DNA from: Cellvibrionaceae bacterium
GTDB lineage: Bacteria; Pseudomonadota; Gammaproteobacteria; Pseudomonadales; Cellvibrionaceae
Direction: 5' to 3'
Assembly: GCA_021151615.1 (NCBI GenBank)
Contig: JAGKXA010000044.1
Span: 1-24,781 of the forward strand
DNA length: 24,781 nt
The notes beneath the pieces are model-generated. The model had not been told where the DNA came from and searched no databases. It worked only from the letters and a program-made list of their open reading frames with translations. Of the stretch, positions 22,689-24,781 are shown piece after piece. The stretch's first letter is position 1; the number at the start of each line of letters is the position of its first letter. Position numbers and translations under genes: made by a program.

Positions 22689-23069
22689 ATGCAATACACT
22701 AAGCCGATGATTGATTTGGTGTACGAGATTCGCCGTCGCGTTGAGCCCGATATGAAACCGGGTGTGAAAATGGCAAATCCCGAGCTGCTTAAGGAATTAG
22801 CGGAGTACTACCAAAGCGCCAAAGACACCATTATCAAAACCCTGATCAAAGAACTCCTGTCACTGGCAGGTGACAGTTGGCTAACACTGATCCAGCCAGC
22901 GCCTGCGACAGCCACAAAGACCGAATCCAACCATAAAACCGAGTTACCCAAGCAGGTGGTAAAGGTCTATCGCGGGCAGACAATCCTGGTAGATGCACCG
23001 CGCCCGGAGCTGCTAGCGGGTGCACCGACCAAGCCAGTACGAATGTATCGTGGGCATCCGGTGGATTGA
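22689..23069 (+). CDS. Uncharacterised protein with two C-terminal YRG motifs
   Basis: A 126-residue soluble protein. The first 65 or so residues are helical (MIDLVYEIRRRVEPDMKPGV, ELLKELAEYYQSAKDTIIKT). A Pro/Ala/Thr-rich linker follows, then two copies of a short motif, VVKVYRGQTILVDAPRPE and PVRMYRGHPVD, at the very end. I associate similar proteins with Pseudomonas and Cellvibrio relatives but know of no function. The ribosome-binding site GAGGAGAAGAAGC gives a confident start. It stands alone between cysE and the solute-binding-like gene. The preceding 211-base gap shows no other gene I can support. Confidence 0.7.
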   Translation: MQYTKPMIDLVYEIRRRVEPDMKPGVKMANPELLKELAEYYQSAKDTIIKTLIKELLSLAGDSWLTLIQPAPATATKTESNHKTELPKQVVKVYRGQTILVDAPRPELLAGAPTKPVRMYRGHPVD

Positions 23070-23151
23070 GTATTCATTTCTGGACGATAAGGGTGTCAAC
23101 AGCCACAATTACAAGGACTGGCCCAGCCAGTAACCTTTCATTGTGAGCCCT

Positions 23152-24045
23152 ATGAATAAAAATCTTGTTCCCCGTGCGCTACGCCATTTAGCGATTGTGT
23201 TAGGCCTCTTGTTTCTCGCTACCCGGCTGCAGGCTGAAACGCCCGCGCGCATCGGAGTCTTGCCTGACATCCAGGCTGATTACCGCCAGTTCCTGGGCGA
23301 ACGCAACCCTGCGGCGGTAGATTATTACGGTGGCCCTCATGCGCGTCGCGACGTGATCGACTTGATACTGATGCAGCAAGCGCTCGCGCTCGGTGGTTTT
23401 ACCAAGCCACTGGAATTTTTCGAGGAAGAAAATTATTTTCGCAGTATTCGCAATGTGCTCGACGGTAAAACACTCACCGTCAGCGGCACTATCTGGTACC
23501 AGGATCTGGAAGCTCAGCAAGACAAAGTACATATCACTCCGCCACTGGTATTGGATGGGCAGTTTTCCGTTGGTTTTTATACCTCCTCCGATAACATCAA
23601 GGCTCAGGCGAGCAAAAGTCTCGCCCAGCTAACCCAGTTAAAAGTGGTGACCAGCCGTCAGTGGAAGCCGGACTTGATTACGCTTGAATCCATGGGGTTT
23701 AACAAAATTATGTACACGCCCAACTGGATCAATATGGCGCGCATGATTAACGCCAAGCGCGTGGATTTAACGCTGTCGCCCTTTGCGATGAACCCGGAGC
23801 AGGAAATTGTGGTGGACGGAATTCGCCTAGTACCAATTAAAGGAGTAAGGGTTGCAATTCGGGGCAGCCGCCATTGGCCGGTAAGTAAAAGTCACCCCCT
23901 TGGCGATGCGTTTTATCAAGCCTTAAGCAAGGGAATTTCACAACTGCGCGCCGATGGTACTATTGAACGCGCTTACCGCGAGTGTGGATTTTTTCATCCG
24001 GAATTGGCGAACTGGCAATTATTAAATCCACCAGTTGCCAATTGA
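23152..24045 (+). CDS. Periplasmic solute-binding-like protein (SBP_bac_3 fold)
   Basis: A 297-residue exported protein; the signal peptide is hydrophobic at RHLAIVLGLLFLATRLQA with cleavage at QA-ETP. The mature part resembles family 3 solute-binding domains: a first lobe to about 130, a returning segment SKSLAQLTQLKVVTSRQWK, then YTPNWINMARMINAKRVDLT and the closing block DAFYQALSKGISQLRADGTI with ERAYRECGFF. No permease or ATPase gene is adjacent, so it may be a sensor or orphan binding protein rather than part of a transporter. The frame could start at GTG 23143, but ATG 23152 gives a normal signal peptide; neither has a strong ribosome-binding site. Confidence 0.75.
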   Translation: MNKNLVPRALRHLAIVLGLLFLATRLQAETPARIGVLPDIQADYRQFLGERNPAAVDYYGGPHARRDVIDLILMQQALALGGFTKPLEFFEEENYFRSIRNVLDGKTLTVSGTIWYQDLEAQQDKVHITPPLVLDGQFSVGFYTSSDNIKAQASKSLAQLTQLKVVTSRQWKPDLITLESMGFNKIMYTPNWINMARMINAKRVDLTLSPFAMNPEQEIVVDGIRLVPIKGVRVAIRGSRHWPVSKSHPLGDAFYQALSKGISQLRADGTIERAYRECGFFHPELANWQLLNPPVAN

Positions 24046-24055
24046 TAAATTAAAA

Positions 24056-24457
24056 CTATTTTTGTTGCTGCTGTTTCAATAAATCACGAATTTCAGTGAG
24101 CAGTACTTCTTGTGCGCTGGGTGCCGCCGGTTTTTCTTCCTCTTTTTTCTTCAAGCGATTAATCACTTTAATCATCATGAAAATGGCAAAAGCAACTATG
24201 GTGAAGTCCAATACGGTTTGAATGAATTTTCCGTAGAAAATAGATACCGGGCCTTTGCCCTCAATAATTTCCGGAAGAATAATTGCCAAATCCGAAAAAT
24301 CCACGCCACCAATAATCCAACCCAATGGCGGCATAAATACATCGCTCACCAATGAGCTAACCACCTTGCCAAACGCGGCACCAATAATAATACCTACCGC
24401 CATATCCACCACATTGCCGCGCACTGCAAATTCTTTAAAGTCTTTAATAAAGCTCAT
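24056..24457 (-). CDS. mscL: Large-conductance mechanosensitive channel MscL
   Basis: A homopentameric inner-membrane channel that opens when membrane tension rises during hypo-osmotic shock. The 133 residues match the family: amphipathic N-terminus MSFIKDFKEFAVRGNVVDMA, first transmembrane helix VGIIIGAAFGKVVSSLVSDV, loop with MPPLGWIIGG, a second helix with VLDFTIVAFAIFMMIK, and the charged C-terminal helix NRLKKKEEEKPAAP followed by EVLLTEIRDLLKQQQQ. GGGGAAGAG precedes ATG 24457. It converges with the solute-binding gene 10 bases away and has no strong terminator in that gap. Confidence 0.96.
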   Translation of the reverse strand: MSFIKDFKEFAVRGNVVDMAVGIIIGAAFGKVVSSLVSDVFMPPLGWIIGGVDFSDLAIILPEIIEGKGPVSIFYGKFIQTVLDFTIVAFAIFMMIKVINRLKKKEEEKPAAPSAQEVLLTEIRDLLKQQQQK

Positions 24458-24569
24458 AGCTCTTCCCCATTATGAGTTGGTTGAGTGCGCAAATGCGCTG
24501 CAAGTTTTATAGCCTATAACTCACTGAAAACCAACCGGCAACTGCAAAAACGCCAACCCGGTCATTCAA

Positions 24570-24781
24570 TTAATAGGCAGTCGGCAAATCAATTCCCAAT
24601 TCACTCCAGATTTCATCCACGCGGTTTTTAATTTGCTGGTCCATCACAATCGGCGTGCCCCATTCGCGTGTGGTTTCGCCCGGCCATTTATTGGTCGCAT
24701 CAAAACCGATTTTGGAACCCAACCCGGAAACCGGCGAGGCAAAATCCAGATAATCAATCGGAGTATTTTCCACCATCAGTG
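24570..24781 (-). CDS. ubiD: UbiD decarboxylase, C-terminal end only
   Basis: The frame is open to the window edge, so the 5' part lies beyond it. The visible 70 residues match the C-terminus of 3-octaprenyl-4-hydroxybenzoate carboxy-lyase: VENTPIDYLDFASPVSGLGS, then KIGFDATNKWPGETTREWG and a final helix ending in LGIDLPTAY. UbiD removes the carboxyl group of the aromatic ring in ubiquinone synthesis, using prenylated FMN made by UbiX. The ATG at 24776 is internal, since the residues upstream continue the family sequence. It points the same way as mscL, 112 bases away. Confidence 0.92.
   Translation of the reverse strand, partial: LMVENTPIDYLDFASPVSGLGSKIGFDATNKWPGETTREWGTPIVMDQQIKNRVDEIWSELGIDLPTAY

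Noticed and set aside
24480..24532. GTTGGTT ... AACCAAC with inner GCGCA-AA-TGCGC, a possible terminator after ubiD
   Set aside because: The stem is interrupted and there is no uridine tract.

Overview
The window looks like a chromosomal stretch from a gammaproteobacterium, probably of the Cellvibrio/Saccharophagus type. This is an inference from the housekeeping genes at the right end (srkA, cysE, mscL, the end of ubiD), the moderate GC content, and several small proteins resembling ones I associate with that group. No taxonomic marker is present, so the genus is not certain.

Layout. 1-591: the 3' part of an AT-rich DUF2971 gene cut by the window edge. 644-878: a REP-like palindrome followed by a frameshifted stub of a REP-associated tyrosine transposase (RAYT). 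892-1958: a stand-alone LspA-type signal peptidase and a RimJ-like acetyltransferase. 2064-3428 (-): a membrane diguanylate cyclase.

3696-12207 is the most interesting block: ten tightly packed genes on the + strand. A thermostable-hemolysin-family protein, an AMP-forming acyl ligase, a heme-oxygenase-like diiron (HDO) enzyme, a short-chain dehydrogenase and a periplasmic TPR protein are followed by an OmpR-type response regulator, its histidine kinase, a small cupredoxin, an FTR1-like iron permease and a putative outer-membrane barrel. In front of the first gene lie three phased CTTAA repeats containing an exact TTAAG-N6-TTAAG. That matches the site I remember for the Fe(II)-responsive regulator BqsR and resembles PmrA/QseB boxes. 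My reading is an iron-linked, self-regulated small-molecule or lipid pathway; the product is unknown.

12289-14419 holds a GNAT acetyltransferase, then on the - strand a single-domain globin and a secreted M23 peptidase, each separated by a clear terminator hairpin. 14533-15967 is a relic integron: a broken integron integrase (nonsense codon, frameshift, deletions), an attI-like core site, two gene cassettes, one well-formed attC and one attC reduced to its left end. A facing pair of the same REP-like palindrome seen at 644 follows immediately.

16263-18778 (-) is a second two-component system. 18964-20415 holds a small basic protein, a TPR lipoprotein and an orphan ParA-type ATPase. 20622-24781 holds srkA, cysE, an uncharacterised protein with two YRG motifs, a periplasmic solute-binding-like protein, mscL (-) and the C-terminal end of ubiD (-), which runs off the right edge.
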